Positions 1-8,041 of a DNA stretch of 64,000 nt are shown one piece after another. The stretch is from Shimia sp. R10_1. GTDB taxonomy: Bacteria > Pseudomonadota > Alphaproteobacteria > Rhodobacterales > Rhodobacteraceae. Position 1 is the first letter of the stretch. Every line of letters starts with the position of its first letter. A program made the position numbers and the translations under genes. The stretch spans positions 62,001 to 126,000 of the forward strand of contig NZ_JAGHQX010000004.1 of NCBI RefSeq assembly GCF_017744095.1, read 5' to 3'. The notes under the pieces were generated by a model. The model did no database searches and was not told the origin of the DNA. It saw only the letters and a program-made list of their open reading frames with translations.

Positions 1-199
1 TCTCGTCTCCAACCCGAAGAGTTTCGACCTTCACTTCTCCTCTCCGGGTTGCGATTTCTGTGCCGCGTGTCACCAAGCTTATATCTTTGGAAGCAAGACT
101 TTCGATTTGATGCTCACAACTGCCTGTAAGGGCCTTAACGTTCTGTTCCACTTTCTGCTCTCCCATCACCAATAGACTGACCGTTTCTTCGATCAGCAT
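1..199 (-). CDS. Hint-domain-like protein, N-terminal part (cut by window start)
   Basis: An open frame runs from an ATG at 199 off the left edge of the window. The last visible residues (TRGTEIATRRGEVKVETLRVGDE, in two pieces TRGTEIATRRG and EVKVETLRVGDE) match the opening pattern of Hint (hedgehog/intein) domains, GT-x-I-x-T-x2-G-x-V-x-VE-x-L-x-VGD. The position where Hint domains usually carry the catalytic Cys appears to be Leu. About 45 residues of unassigned sequence precede it. The frame is the same as that of the upstream IalB-family gene, whose TGA lies 17 codons before this ATG, and there is no clear ribosome binding site, so translational coupling is possible. The assignment rests on a short motif only; the rest of the gene is outside the window. 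Confidence 0.45.
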   Translation of the reverse strand, partial: MLIEETVSLLVMGEQKVEQNVKALTGSCEHQIESLASKDISLVTRGTEIATRRGEVKVETLRVGDE

Positions 200-250
200 C
201 CCCGCGGTGGCAGTGTGTTCGTGGTTAAAGCCCTGGCAGAGGCTGTTTCT

Positions 251-781
251 TCAGTTGCAGCGCTTTTCTGCGTCCTCAACAGCGGCGGTGAAGCCTCTCA
301 ATGAGAACGTGTCCGCTGTTTTGGTCCCACGCGAGGATCGGGCGGTCAACGTTGCATCTGCACCGCGTTTCATCGCTGCTACGATCTTTGCGTCATCACC
401 AGAGGAGGCGGGCCAGGCCCATTCGCCTTCGGTGATCATGACAAAGCTTTGCCCATCGATGCTCACTTCAACTGTGGATCCCCCAGCAAAAGGGTAACCA
501 CCAGTAAAGCCCACCTGTGCAGAAACGCTTTCGTGCGGCAGGAAGGAAACCATCAGAAGGATATCGCTGCGTCTCACGGCAACCACCTGACCGCCGCGCG
601 TATTTACGCTCTCTTTTGCAGTGCTCACCGCCCAACATTCACGTTTGTCGCCGTCTTTGTGTTCAAAAACGCTCCAATCCGTGATGGCGTTCACTTGGTT
701 TTCGCTTGATGCTTGTGCTGAAACACTGCCACCCCAAAGTGTTGCCGCTATGCACAGCGCTGTCATCCAACGTGATGTCAT
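251..781 (-). CDS. IalB-family (invasion associated locus B) exported protein
   Basis: This 176-residue protein begins with a signal peptide (MTSRWMTALCIAATLWGG, cleavage likely after SVSAQA). The mature part has the layout of the IalB family: a Trp-containing opening, a central Lys/Arg pair with hydrophobic strands (VVAVRRSDILLMVSF), a GxxG-type turn with FTGGYPFAGGS, and a closing segment with a basic Cys near the end. Family members are periplasmic or outer-membrane associated. The name comes from Bartonella erythrocyte invasion, but in free-living Rhodobacterales the role is unknown. It is divergent from the asparaginase gene, and the Hint-like fragment follows 51 bases downstream on the same strand. 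Confidence 0.75.
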   Translation of the reverse strand: MTSRWMTALCIAATLWGGSVSAQASSENQVNAITDWSVFEHKDGDKRECWAVSTAKESVNTRGGQVVAVRRSDILLMVSFLPHESVSAQVGFTGGYPFAGGSTVEVSIDGQSFVMITEGEWAWPASSGDDAKIVAAMKRGADATLTARSSRGTKTADTFSLRGFTAAVEDAEKRCN

Positions 782-950
782 GCTCTTCTACAGCCTCCAA
801 GCTGTCTGTTGCCTCTTGTCGCCGCCCGCTGGCTTTGCACCATTTGTCTTGGGCTGACGCTTATTATACGCGATACAGTGAGCTTAGCCCATGATTGCCG
901 CGAGACGAAAGACCCGTTGGCACAAATTTGCCCATGAAAGCGAGAGATTT

Positions 951-1946
951 ATGACCAATGCCGTGCCCATGACTGAGATTTGGCGGGGAGATATTCTGGA
1001 GAGTGTCCACAGTGGGCATGCAGTGGTCTGCAACGTGGAGGGCGATATTGTAGAAGCTTGGGGAGATCCAGATGCAGTGGTGCTGCCGCGGAGCTCTTCC
1101 AAGATGATACAGGCACTGCCTTTGGTGGAAAGCGGCGCAGCGGATGCCGCAGGTCTGACAGACAAACACTTGGCGCTGTCTTGTGCCTCTCACAATGCCT
1201 CCAAAATCCACAACGATATGGTGAATGCCTGGCTTTCAGCGCAGGGGTTTTCGGATGATGATCTGATCTGTGGCCCCCAGGAGCCGCGCGATATTGGCAT
1301 TCGCGACGAGTTGATACGCTGTAATGATCCTGTGTGTCGCGTGCATAATAACTGTTCTGGAAAGCACACTGGCTTTTTGACACTCACAAAACATCTGGGC
1401 GCAGAGCGAAACTACACAGACATCGATCACCCTGTGCAAAAAGCCGTTTTGGCAGCGCATGAAGACCTTACCCAAGAAACCAGCCCAGGATACGGTATTG
1501 ATGGCTGCTCGGCGCCCAATCACGCAAGCACACTCAAAGGTATGGCGCGCGCGATGGCTTTCTTTGCTGCAGCGCGGGAAGGGCAGGGTACGCGAGAAAC
1601 AGCCGCGGCGCGTTTGCGCGATGCGATGGCGAAACATCCGGAATATGTCGCGGGCGAAGGTCGCGCTTGTACCAACCTAATGCGGGCGATGGGCCACAAG
1701 GTTGCCATCAAGACCGGCGCAGAAGCATATTTTATCGCCATTTTGCCGGAACAAAAACTTGGAGTGGCGTTGAAAATCATCGACGGGGGCACCCGCGCTT
1801 CTGAGAATGCGATTGCAGCCATTCTCGCTAAGCTTGGCGTTCTGGATCCTGCTCACCCTGAAACCGCAAAGTATTTGGATGCGCCGATCAGAAACTGGGA
1901 TGGCTTGCAAACAGGCATCATGCGGGCGTCTCCCGCGCTGCGTTAA
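951..1946 (+). CDS. L-asparaginase, Rhizobium AnsA type (asparaginase II family)
   Basis: It hydrolyses L-asparagine to aspartate and ammonia. The 331-residue product belongs to the family of the inducible, thermolabile Rhizobium etli enzyme, which is unrelated to E. coli AnsA/AnsB. Visible active-site features are the RSSSK motif (Ser48, Lys51), SCASHN (Ser80) and NNCSGKH (Cys135, Lys138), at the same numbering as the Ser-Lys tandems and zinc-binding Cys/Lys of the R. etli enzyme, plus a later conserved Cys in GIDGCS. I chose the ATG at 951 over the upstream one at 891 because a GAGAG box lies just before it and homologues start near MTEIWRG. No partner gene is adjacent, and a perfect hairpin follows. 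Confidence 0.85.
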   Translation: MTNAVPMTEIWRGDILESVHSGHAVVCNVEGDIVEAWGDPDAVVLPRSSSKMIQALPLVESGAADAAGLTDKHLALSCASHNASKIHNDMVNAWLSAQGFSDDDLICGPQEPRDIGIRDELIRCNDPVCRVHNNCSGKHTGFLTLTKHLGAERNYTDIDHPVQKAVLAAHEDLTQETSPGYGIDGCSAPNHASTLKGMARAMAFFAAAREGQGTRETAAARLRDAMAKHPEYVAGEGRACTNLMRAMGHKVAIKTGAEAYFIAILPEQKLGVALKIIDGGTRASENAIAAILAKLGVLDPAHPETAKYLDAPIRNWDGLQTGIMRASPALR

Positions 1947-1969
1947 AGTCTTTGTGTGATAGCCATCAG

Positions 1970-1996
1970 GCTGGAGCCTATAAACTAGGCTCCAGC
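1970..1996. terminator. Perfect inverted repeat between convergent genes
   Basis: GCTGGAGCCTA and TAGGCTCCAGC form an 11-base-pair stem around the five-base loop TAAAC. It sits between the ends of the convergent asparaginase and exporter genes, so it probably ends transcription from both sides. There is no long T run on either strand, so this is a hairpin rather than a textbook intrinsic terminator. Confidence 0.6.
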
Positions 1997-2010
1997 AATT
2001 GTGTCTGCGC

Positions 2011-2769
2011 CTACAGCGCGTCCCAAAGTAGTTTCAGAGCAAGCGCAACCGAGGTCACAACCAAGAGAGGACGGATCAATTTCGCGCCTTTGGCCATCGC
2101 AACCTTTGCGCCGAGCCGCGCACCAAGGATTTGCATGGCCCCCATTGCCAAGCCAATCGCCCAAAGTGGGTTTGCCACGAGTATAAAGCCAGCCAGCCCA
2201 CCGACATTTGATGCGAAGTTCAAGAGCTTTGTATGCGCAGTGGCCTTCAAAATCCCGTAGCCCCCCAAAGCTACGAAGGCGATCATGTAAAAACTACCTG
2301 CCCCCGGTCCGAGAATTCCGTCGTAGAATGCCACCAAAGGAACAGCAGACAGCGAAAAGGCAACCGGTTTGAGCCGTGCTGTTCTGTCCATCTCCCCGGG
2401 ATCCTTGCGAAGTGCAAAGAACAGTGCGATGCCGATCAGCAATACTGGCAAGACAAGCCGTATCCAGTCTGTTGGCAGGAAAGAGACCGCCAACGCACCG
2501 ATAAGCGAGGCAAAGAACGCCACAAGCGCTGGCACGGCTTGCGATTTAAGATCTACAAGTCCGCTTTTTGCATATGCGTAGGCGGCTGTACCTGAGCCAA
2601 ACATGCCTTGAATCTTGTTGGTGGCCAATGCTTGCACCGGTGGAACACCTGCGATGATAAGTGCCGGAACCGTGATCAACCCACCACCGCCAGCGATAGC
2701 GTCTACAAAGCCCGCAAAGAACCCTGCTGCCAACAAGAGCAGCAGCCCTTCAATCCCAAATTCAAGCAT
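2011..2769 (-). CDS. TauE/SafE (TSUP) family membrane exporter
   Basis: This 252-residue integral membrane protein has about eight hydrophobic segments. The N-terminal signature AGFFAGFVDAIAGGGGLITVPALI is typical of the TauE/SafE family (formerly DUF81), repeated in weaker form in the second half (GILGPGAGSFYMIAFVALGG). Known members move sulfite, sulfoacetate or other small organic anions across the inner membrane. The gene ends 3 bases after the serB stop region and is transcribed in the same direction as serB, so the two probably share a transcript. Nothing in the context fixes its substrate. Confidence 0.85.
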   Translation of the reverse strand: MLEFGIEGLLLLLAAGFFAGFVDAIAGGGGLITVPALIIAGVPPVQALATNKIQGMFGSGTAAYAYAKSGLVDLKSQAVPALVAFFASLIGALAVSFLPTDWIRLVLPVLLIGIALFFALRKDPGEMDRTARLKPVAFSLSAVPLVAFYDGILGPGAGSFYMIAFVALGGYGILKATAHTKLLNFASNVGGLAGFILVANPLWAIGLAMGAMQILGARLGAKVAMAKGAKLIRPLLVVTSVALALKLLWDAL

Positions 2770-2772
2770 AGA

Positions 2773-3651
2773 TCAGAGGCCTACAAAATCGGACTTAGCA
2801 TAGCCTTGGATATAAAGCAGGGCCGTCAGATCGCCATGATTGATACGAATGTCGCATTCTGCTGCGACAGAGGGTTTGGCGTGCAGTGCTACGCCGGCGC
2901 CAGCAAGCCCAAGCATGCCAAGGTCATTGGCGCCGTCGCCCACTGCCAAAACGTCTTCATGCGCCAAGCCTAAACGCGCTGTGATTTCTTTCAGTGCCTG
3001 TACTTTGGCTTCACGACCCAAGATGGGATAGCCCACCGCGCCGGTCAGTTTTTCATTCTCCACCAATAAGGTGTTGGCGCGGTTCTCGTCAAAGCCAAGT
3101 TCAGACGCCACTTTTGCAGTGAACGCTGTAAAGCCCCCTGATACCAACGCGGCATAAGCGCCATTGGCTTTCATCGTTGCCAAAAGCGCTTTGCCGCCGG
3201 GCATGAAGGTGATGCGCTCTGCCAGCACTCTGGAGATCACGCTCTCATCCAGGCCTTTCAGAAGACCAACACGTTCTGTCAAAGCCCCTTCAAAATCGAG
3301 CTCGCCATTCATAGCCCGCGCCGTGATGTCTTTGACGCGTTCGCCAACACCGGCCTCATCAGCCAGCTCGTCAATGCACTCCTGTTCGATCATGGTGCTG
3401 TCCATATCCGCGAGCAGCATCTTTTTGCGACGTCCCTCGGTGGGTTGCAGAACCAGATCCACGTGCGCTTTCTGAAGATCCTCCCACACTGTCCAAAGCG
3501 TGTCGGGTTTGATCGCAAGAGGAAACTCGGCGGCTTCGCCTTCTGCGAGCCAATGCGCCTCGCCGCCGCCCCAGGCATTTCGCAGAGACTCCACAAGCGC
3601 GCGATCCAGGTTTGGCGCGGCAGGGTTGGTCAAAAGCGTGGCGGTGAACAT
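2773..3651 (-). CDS. serB: Phosphoserine phosphatase
   Basis: It catalyses the last step of serine synthesis, phosphoserine to serine. The 292-residue protein is a HAD-superfamily phosphatase. The nucleophile motif DMDST is at residues 82-86 (Asp82 nucleophile, Asp84 acid/base), followed by the helical cap, the SGGFTAF motif and the metal-binding VGDGANDLGML. The first 75 residues form the small N-terminal domain seen in E. coli SerB. I chose the ATG at 3651 because GAGGT lies 5-9 bases before it; an upstream in-frame start at 3690 has no such box. It is divergent from serC, which together with serA completes the phosphorylated pathway in one locus. Confidence 0.93.
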   Translation of the reverse strand: MFTATLLTNPAAPNLDRALVESLRNAWGGGEAHWLAEGEAAEFPLAIKPDTLWTVWEDLQKAHVDLVLQPTEGRRKKMLLADMDSTMIEQECIDELADEAGVGERVKDITARAMNGELDFEGALTERVGLLKGLDESVISRVLAERITFMPGGKALLATMKANGAYAALVSGGFTAFTAKVASELGFDENRANTLLVENEKLTGAVGYPILGREAKVQALKEITARLGLAHEDVLAVGDGANDLGMLGLAGAGVALHAKPSVAAECDIRINHGDLTALLYIQGYAKSDFVGL

Positions 3652-3839
3652 CGGCGACCTCAACAGATTTGGAATGTGGATGAGCGTCATAGAGCATGGC
3701 AGAGCCGGTGATTCCAGTACCAGATTTTGGTGCGGATAAGGTTTTCTTCACCAGAATCTGCACGCCCCACCTCCCTGAGCGCTTCAGGTACAGGTGTTTC
3801 CGATAGTGGTCATTTTGCGTCGCTTTTACCGCACAAAAA

Positions 3840-3945
3840 GTCGCTGTTGTCTTTTTACCTGTTGTCGACCGCCATCAATCCGCCTAAGCCGGTCCGTGGG
3901 ACACCTCTCCCCAACGAGAGGCATTTATCTGGAAGGATAGCATTT
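3840..3945 (+). promoter_or_regulatory. Structured serC leader (serC-motif RNA candidate)
   Basis: The untranslated region before serC contains a hairpin with stem CCTCTC (3904-3909), loop CCCAAC and stem GAGAGG (3916-3921). It is preceded by a GC-rich stretch GCCGGTCCGTGGGAC and followed 24 bases later by the start codon. A conserved RNA called the serC motif is known upstream of serC in Alphaproteobacteria, and the position and short paired elements fit it. The ligand or mechanism of that motif is not established. The exact boundaries here are my estimate. Confidence 0.55.
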
Positions 3946-5094
3946 ATGGCTACTCAGCAACCGGCGGTTCGCCCGGCGAATCCGCGTTTCTCCTCTGGCC
4001 CTTGTGCCAAACCCCCCACATTTGATGTCACCAAGCTCGCCGATGCCGCTCTCGGCCGCAGCCACCGTGCCGCCATCGGCAAGGACAAGCTGAAGGCCGC
4101 GATTGAAGGCACGCGCGAAATTCTGGGCATCCCCGCAGACTACCGCATCGGCATTGTGCCCGCATCTGACACTGGCGCGGTTGAAATGGCGCTTTGGTCG
4201 CTTCTTGGTACGCGCAAAGTTGAAATGCTCGCATGGGAGAGCTTTGGCGCTGGCTGGGTCACCGATGTGGTGAAGCAGCTTAAAATCGACGCTGAAGTCA
4301 AAACTGCCGAGTACGGTGAGATCGTAGATCTGGCGGCCGTAGATACTAAGAACAACGATGTGGTTTTCACGTGGAACGGCACCACCTCCGGCGTGCGTGT
4401 GCCAAATGCAGACTGGATTGCGGATGATCGCGAAGGGCTGACCATCTGTGATGCCACCTCCGCCGCATTTGCAATGGATCTGCCGTGGGACAAGCTGGAT
4501 GTAACCACTTTCTCCTGGCAGAAAGTGCTGGGTGGAGAGGCTGCGCATGGCGTTATCGTCCTGAGCCCACGTGCTGTTGAGCGTTTGGAAAACTATACGC
4601 CTGCATGGCCGCTGCCCAAAATTTTCCGTCTGACGAAAGGCGGCAAACTGATCGAGGGCATCTTCACTGGCGCCACCATCAACACACCCTCCATGCTGGC
4701 CGTCGAAGACTACCTTTTCGCGCTGGATTGGGCCCGTTCTGTAGGTGGCCTGAAAGGACTTATCGCGCGTGCTGATGCCAATGCCAAAGCGGTGTTTGAT
4801 TTCTGTGAGGCAAATGACTGGATCGAAAATCTTGCAGAAGACACAGGCACACGCTCGAACACATCTGTTTGCCTGAAATTCACTGATGCCCGCATTCAAG
4901 ACGGTGCAGCCTTTGCCAAAGCAGTGGCCAAACGTCTCGAAGCCGAAAACATCGCGCTCGACATCGGCGCGTATCGCGACGCCCCTGCAGGTCTTCGTAT
5001 CTGGTGTGGTGGCACCGTAGAGACATCCGATCTGGAGGCGATGTTGCCATGGCTCACCTGGGCTTTTGAAGCAGAAATCGCAGCGCAAGTTTAA
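3946..5094 (+). CDS. serC: Phosphoserine aminotransferase
   Basis: It converts 3-phosphohydroxypyruvate and glutamate to phosphoserine and 2-oxoglutarate, and may also serve the PLP (vitamin B6) pathway. The 382-residue protein is of the alphaproteobacterial SerC type, opening with [12 protein letters not shown], a phosphate/cofactor loop [13 protein letters not shown] near residues 72-84 and the PLP-binding lysine in [10 protein letters not shown] (Lys193). An in-frame upstream start at 3727 would add 73 residues translated through the leader hairpin. The ATG at 3946 has AAGGAT before it and gives the family's usual N-terminus. serA follows 86 bases downstream on the same strand. Confidence 0.95.
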   Translation: MATQQPAVRPANPRFSSGPCAKPPTFDVTKLADAALGRSHRAAIGKDKLKAAIEGTREILGIPADYRIGIVPASDTGAVEMALWSLLGTRKVEMLAWESFGAGWVTDVVKQLKIDAEVKTAEYGEIVDLAAVDTKNNDVVFTWNGTTSGVRVPNADWIADDREGLTICDATSAAFAMDLPWDKLDVTTFSWQKVLGGEAAHGVIVLSPRAVERLENYTPAWPLPKIFRLTKGGKLIEGIFTGATINTPSMLAVEDYLFALDWARSVGGLKGLIARADANAKAVFDFCEANDWIENLAEDTGTRSNTSVCLKFTDARIQDGAAFAKAVAKRLEAENIALDIGAYRDAPAGLRIWCGGTVETSDLEAMLPWLTWAFEAEIAAQV

Positions 5095-5115
5095 GAGCTG
5101 CGCCCCAAGGGCAAA

Positions 5116-5146
5116 CCCTACGTAGGGTGCGCAATCTCTGCGCACC
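5116..5146. repeat. Nested palindrome pair between serC and serA
   Basis: A perfect 12-base palindrome CCCTACGTAGGG (5116-5127) overlaps a hairpin made of GGTGCGCA (5126-5133), loop ATCTC and TGCGCACC (5139-5146). The two can fold alternatively because they share GG. No T run follows, so it may stabilise or process the serC-serA message rather than end it. The compact shape recalls dispersed intergenic palindromes, but no second copy was noticed in this window. Confidence 0.6.
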
Positions 5147-5180
5147 TTCCCTGACCTAGATTTTCCAAAGGACGCTCAAA

Positions 5181-6776
5181 ATGGCTCCCAAAGTACTCGT
5201 ATCAGACAAGCTTAGCGAAACCGCTGTTCAAATCTTTCGCGACCGCGGCATCGACGTGGATTTCATGCCTGACCTTGGCAAAGACAAAGAAAAACTTGCC
5301 GAAGTGATTGGCCAATACGATGGTCTGGCGATCCGTTCTGCCACCAAAGTGACCCCCACGATTCTGGAAGCTGCAACCAACCTGAAGGTTGTTGGCCGCG
5401 CAGGGATTGGCACCGATAACGTCGACAAAGAGGCGGCCTCCAAAAAAGGTGTGATCGTCATGAACACGCCTTTTGGAAACATGATCACCACCGCTGAACA
5501 TGCCATTGCAATGATGTTTGCTGTGGCACGTCAGATTCCTGAGGCGTCTGAATCCACGCACGCCGGTAAGTGGGAAAAATCCAAGTTTATGGGTGTTGAG
5601 CTCACCAACAAAACGCTGGGTGTGATCGGTGCTGGCAACATCGGCGGTATCGTTTGCGACCGCGCCCGTGGCCTGAAAATGAAAGTGGTCGCATATGATC
5701 CGTTTTTGTCTGCTGAAAAAGCTGACAAAATGGGCGTGGAAAAGGTTGAGTTGGATGATCTGCTGGCGCGCGCCGACTTTATCACTCTGCACGTCCCCTT
5801 CACGGAAGCCACTGCAAATATCCTGAGCCGTGAAAACCTTGAGAAAACCAAAAAGGGTGTCCGCATCATCAACTGCGCGCGTGGCGGTTTGGTCGATGAA
5901 GAAGCTCTGGCAGAACTTCTCAAGTCTGGCCATGTCGCTGGAGCAGCTTTCGATGTGTTCTCCGAGGAGCCAGCGAAAGAAAACGCGCTTTTCAATCTTC
6001 CAAATGTTGTTTGCACCCCGCATCTTGGCGCAGCCACCACGGAAGCACAAGAAAACGTAGCGCTGCAAGTCGCTGAGCAGATGGCCAACTATCTACTGAC
6101 TGGTGCTGTGGAAAATGCCCTCAACATGCCGTCTGTGACTGCAGAAGAAGCTAAAGTTATGGGCCCGTGGATCAAGCTCGCGGATCACCTTGGCGCTTTC
6201 TCAGGTCAGATGACCGACGAGCCGATAAAGGCCATCAATATCCTGTATGATGGTGTGGCGGCTGAGATGAACTTGGCTGCTTTGAACTGTTCTGTTGTTG
6301 CCGGGATCATGAAAAAGGCCAACCCAGATGTGAACATGGTTTCAGCGCCTGTTGTCGCCAAAGAGCGCGGTATTCAGATTTCTACCACCAATCAGGACAA
6401 GTCCGGTGCATTTGATGGCTACATAAAGGTGACCGTCGTGACCGATAAACGTGAGCGTTCGATTGCTGGCACGGTGTTCTCTGATGGCAAGCCGCGTTTC
6501 ATCCAGATCAAAGGTATCAACATTGATGCCGAGATTGGCGCAAACATGCTCTATACAACTAACGAAGATGTGCCTGGCATTATTGGCGCATTGGGGCAGA
6601 CTTTGGGAGACGAGGGCGTGAATATCGCGAACTTTACCCTTGGTCGGGCAGATGTCGGCGGAGAGGCGATCGCGTTGCTTTACGTTGATGAGCCGGTTCC
6701 AGCTGAGGCACGAGCGAAGCTGGCAGAAACGGATATGTTCCGCCAGATCAAACCATTGGCGTTTGATGTCGCTTAA
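5181..6776 (+). CDS. serA: D-3-phosphoglycerate dehydrogenase
   Basis: It catalyses the committed step of serine synthesis, 3-phosphoglycerate to 3-phosphohydroxypyruvate with NAD. The 531-residue protein has the long (type I) layout: substrate domain, NAD-binding GAGNIGG at about residues 150-156, catalytic Arg in NCARGG, Glu in the EEPAKEN region and His in TPHLGAATTEA, then an intervening (ASB) domain and a C-terminal ACT domain (EDVPGIIGALGQTLGDEGVNIANF), which usually mediates serine feedback. A hairpin terminator follows at 6800. Confidence 0.96.
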   Translation: MAPKVLVSDKLSETAVQIFRDRGIDVDFMPDLGKDKEKLAEVIGQYDGLAIRSATKVTPTILEAATNLKVVGRAGIGTDNVDKEAASKKGVIVMNTPFGNMITTAEHAIAMMFAVARQIPEASESTHAGKWEKSKFMGVELTNKTLGVIGAGNIGGIVCDRARGLKMKVVAYDPFLSAEKADKMGVEKVELDDLLARADFITLHVPFTEATANILSRENLEKTKKGVRIINCARGGLVDEEALAELLKSGHVAGAAFDVFSEEPAKENALFNLPNVVCTPHLGAATTEAQENVALQVAEQMANYLLTGAVENALNMPSVTAEEAKVMGPWIKLADHLGAFSGQMTDEPIKAINILYDGVAAEMNLAALNCSVVAGIMKKANPDVNMVSAPVVAKERGIQISTTNQDKSGAFDGYIKVTVVTDKRERSIAGTVFSDGKPRFIQIKGINIDAEIGANMLYTTNEDVPGIIGALGQTLGDEGVNIANFTLGRADVGGEAIALLYVDEPVPAEARAKLAETDMFRQIKPLAFDVA

Positions 6777-6799
6777 GCTCGAAGCATTCAAAATAGAAA

Positions 6800-6833
6800 G
6801 GCGCTGCTATTTGGCAGCGCCACTTTTGTTTTT
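6800..6833 (+). terminator. Intrinsic terminator after serA
   Basis: GGCGCTGC and GCAGCGCC form an 8-base-pair stem around TATTTG, followed by the T-rich ACTTTTGTTTTT. It lies 23 bases after the serA stop. The rest of the gap to 6993 shows nothing further that I can assign. Confidence 0.85.
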
Positions 6834-6993
6834 ATGCGGGGCAGTTTCTTTGCTTGTGGTTCAATGATCTTCAATCAAAAGTGGCTGCGCGAATTGAGGG
6901 GCTGAACATGAAGCGTCTGCTTCCAAATTGAGTTGGTGCGTTGAAGCGCTGCGCATCGCATTTTTTGACCAACAATATCGAAGAAGAATACTG

Positions 6994-7737
6994 ATGACAG
7001 ATCCAATCTACGCCATCGGGGACGTTCATGGCCAACTCGAAAAACTCCTTGAGGTTATTGCACGGATCGAAGCCGATGGTGGGCCGACCGCCAATATTGT
7101 CTTTCTAGGCGATCTTGTAGATCGCGGTCCGGACAGTTCAGGTGTGATCGAATTGGTTATAAACGCCCGTCAACTGGGGAAAAACTGGCAAGTCGTGAAG
7201 GGCAATCATGACCGCATGTTCCAGTACTTCATGGAAGACACACCCAGACACGACACCCGGTTGCGGGCAGAGCTTTCTTGGATGCACCCGCGATTGGGTG
7301 GCCGGGAAACGCTCGCAAGCTATGGCGTTGATGTACACCCTGATCGCACTGAACAGGATTTACACGCCGAAGCGCGTGCCAAGGTACCACAATCACACAT
7401 GGCCTTTATCGAAAGTCTGCCCTTCTTTCATCAAGTTGACAATCTCCTGTTTGTCCATGCAGGCATCCGACCTGGGATTGCTTTGCCGAAACAGTCAGAA
7501 GACGATTTATGTTGGATCAGAGATGACTTTTTGAATTATCCTCGCCAGCACCCCTGGCTTGTCGTCCATGGTCATACCGTGGTGCCTGCTGTCGAACACA
7601 GGGGGAACCGTGTGAATTTGGATACTGGTGCTGGTTACGGAAATCCGATTTCAGCAGTGGTGTTTGAAGGGGACCAAGTTTGGCGTTTGGGTCCAAATGG
7701 GCGTGAACTTCTTACACCCGCAGCAATCCAGATCTAG
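6994..7737 (+). CDS. PPP-family serine/threonine-type phosphatase (metallophosphoesterase)
   Basis: The 247-residue protein has the full metal-binding signature set of the bacterial PPP/ApaH group: GDVHG (near residue 9), GDLVDRG, GNHD, VHAG and VHGH. Such proteins dephosphorylate phosphoproteins or cleave dinucleoside tetraphosphates, and sequence alone does not decide between them. At this length and with this motif spacing it resembles small Ser/Thr phosphatases such as PrpA more than ApaH. I chose the ATG at 6994 because it gives the family N-terminus (MTDPIYAIGDVHG); the earlier in-frame start at 6928 lies in non-conserved sequence. It stands alone, ending just before the tRNA gene. Confidence 0.85.
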   Translation: MTDPIYAIGDVHGQLEKLLEVIARIEADGGPTANIVFLGDLVDRGPDSSGVIELVINARQLGKNWQVVKGNHDRMFQYFMEDTPRHDTRLRAELSWMHPRLGGRETLASYGVDVHPDRTEQDLHAEARAKVPQSHMAFIESLPFFHQVDNLLFVHAGIRPGIALPKQSEDDLCWIRDDFLNYPRQHPWLVVHGHTVVPAVEHRGNRVNLDTGAGYGNPISAVVFEGDQVWRLGPNGRELLTPAAIQI

Positions 7738-7749
7738 CTTTGGAAAAGC

Positions 7750-7825
7750 TGGTGCCTCAAGAGGGACTCGAACCCCCGACCTTGTCCTTACGAAGGACCT
7801 GCTCTACCAGCTGAGCTATTGAGGC
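7750..7825 (-). tRNA. tRNA-Thr (anticodon CGT)
   Basis: Read on the minus strand, the acceptor stem GCCTCAA pairs with TTGAGGC, the D arm is GCTCAGCTGGTAGAGC, the anticodon loop is TTCGTAA (anticodon CGT, threonine ACG codons), and the T arm contains GGTTCGAGTCC. The CCA tail is encoded (7750-7752). The anticodon stem has one mismatch at its base. There is no integrase or flanking direct repeat to suggest use as an attachment site. Confidence 0.96.
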
Positions 7826-8041
7826 ACTCAGGCAGCTCGTTTAAACGCTCGTGCTTTGGCGCGCAAGAGTATCCAGCGATACGGTTGTACGTTTTCTCCC
7901 CGTTTTTGTGAGGTGCTATCGTGCGAATTCAACAATTCTGAGCCAGTTGGCAGGCAATACCGGCCTCAATTAGATGCTTATCTTGCCGAGACGGTCAAAA
8001 ACCGTTATCGCGCGAGCGATATATGGACGAAGGATTAAGAC

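Noticed and set aside
3925-5145. Open frame of 406 codons opposite serC
   Set aside because: It is antisense to an unmistakable serC and would run into the serC leader.
7750-7825. tRNA-Thr as an attachment site for an integrated element
   Set aside because: Housekeeping genes lie on both sides, with no integrase and no repeat of the tRNA 3' end.
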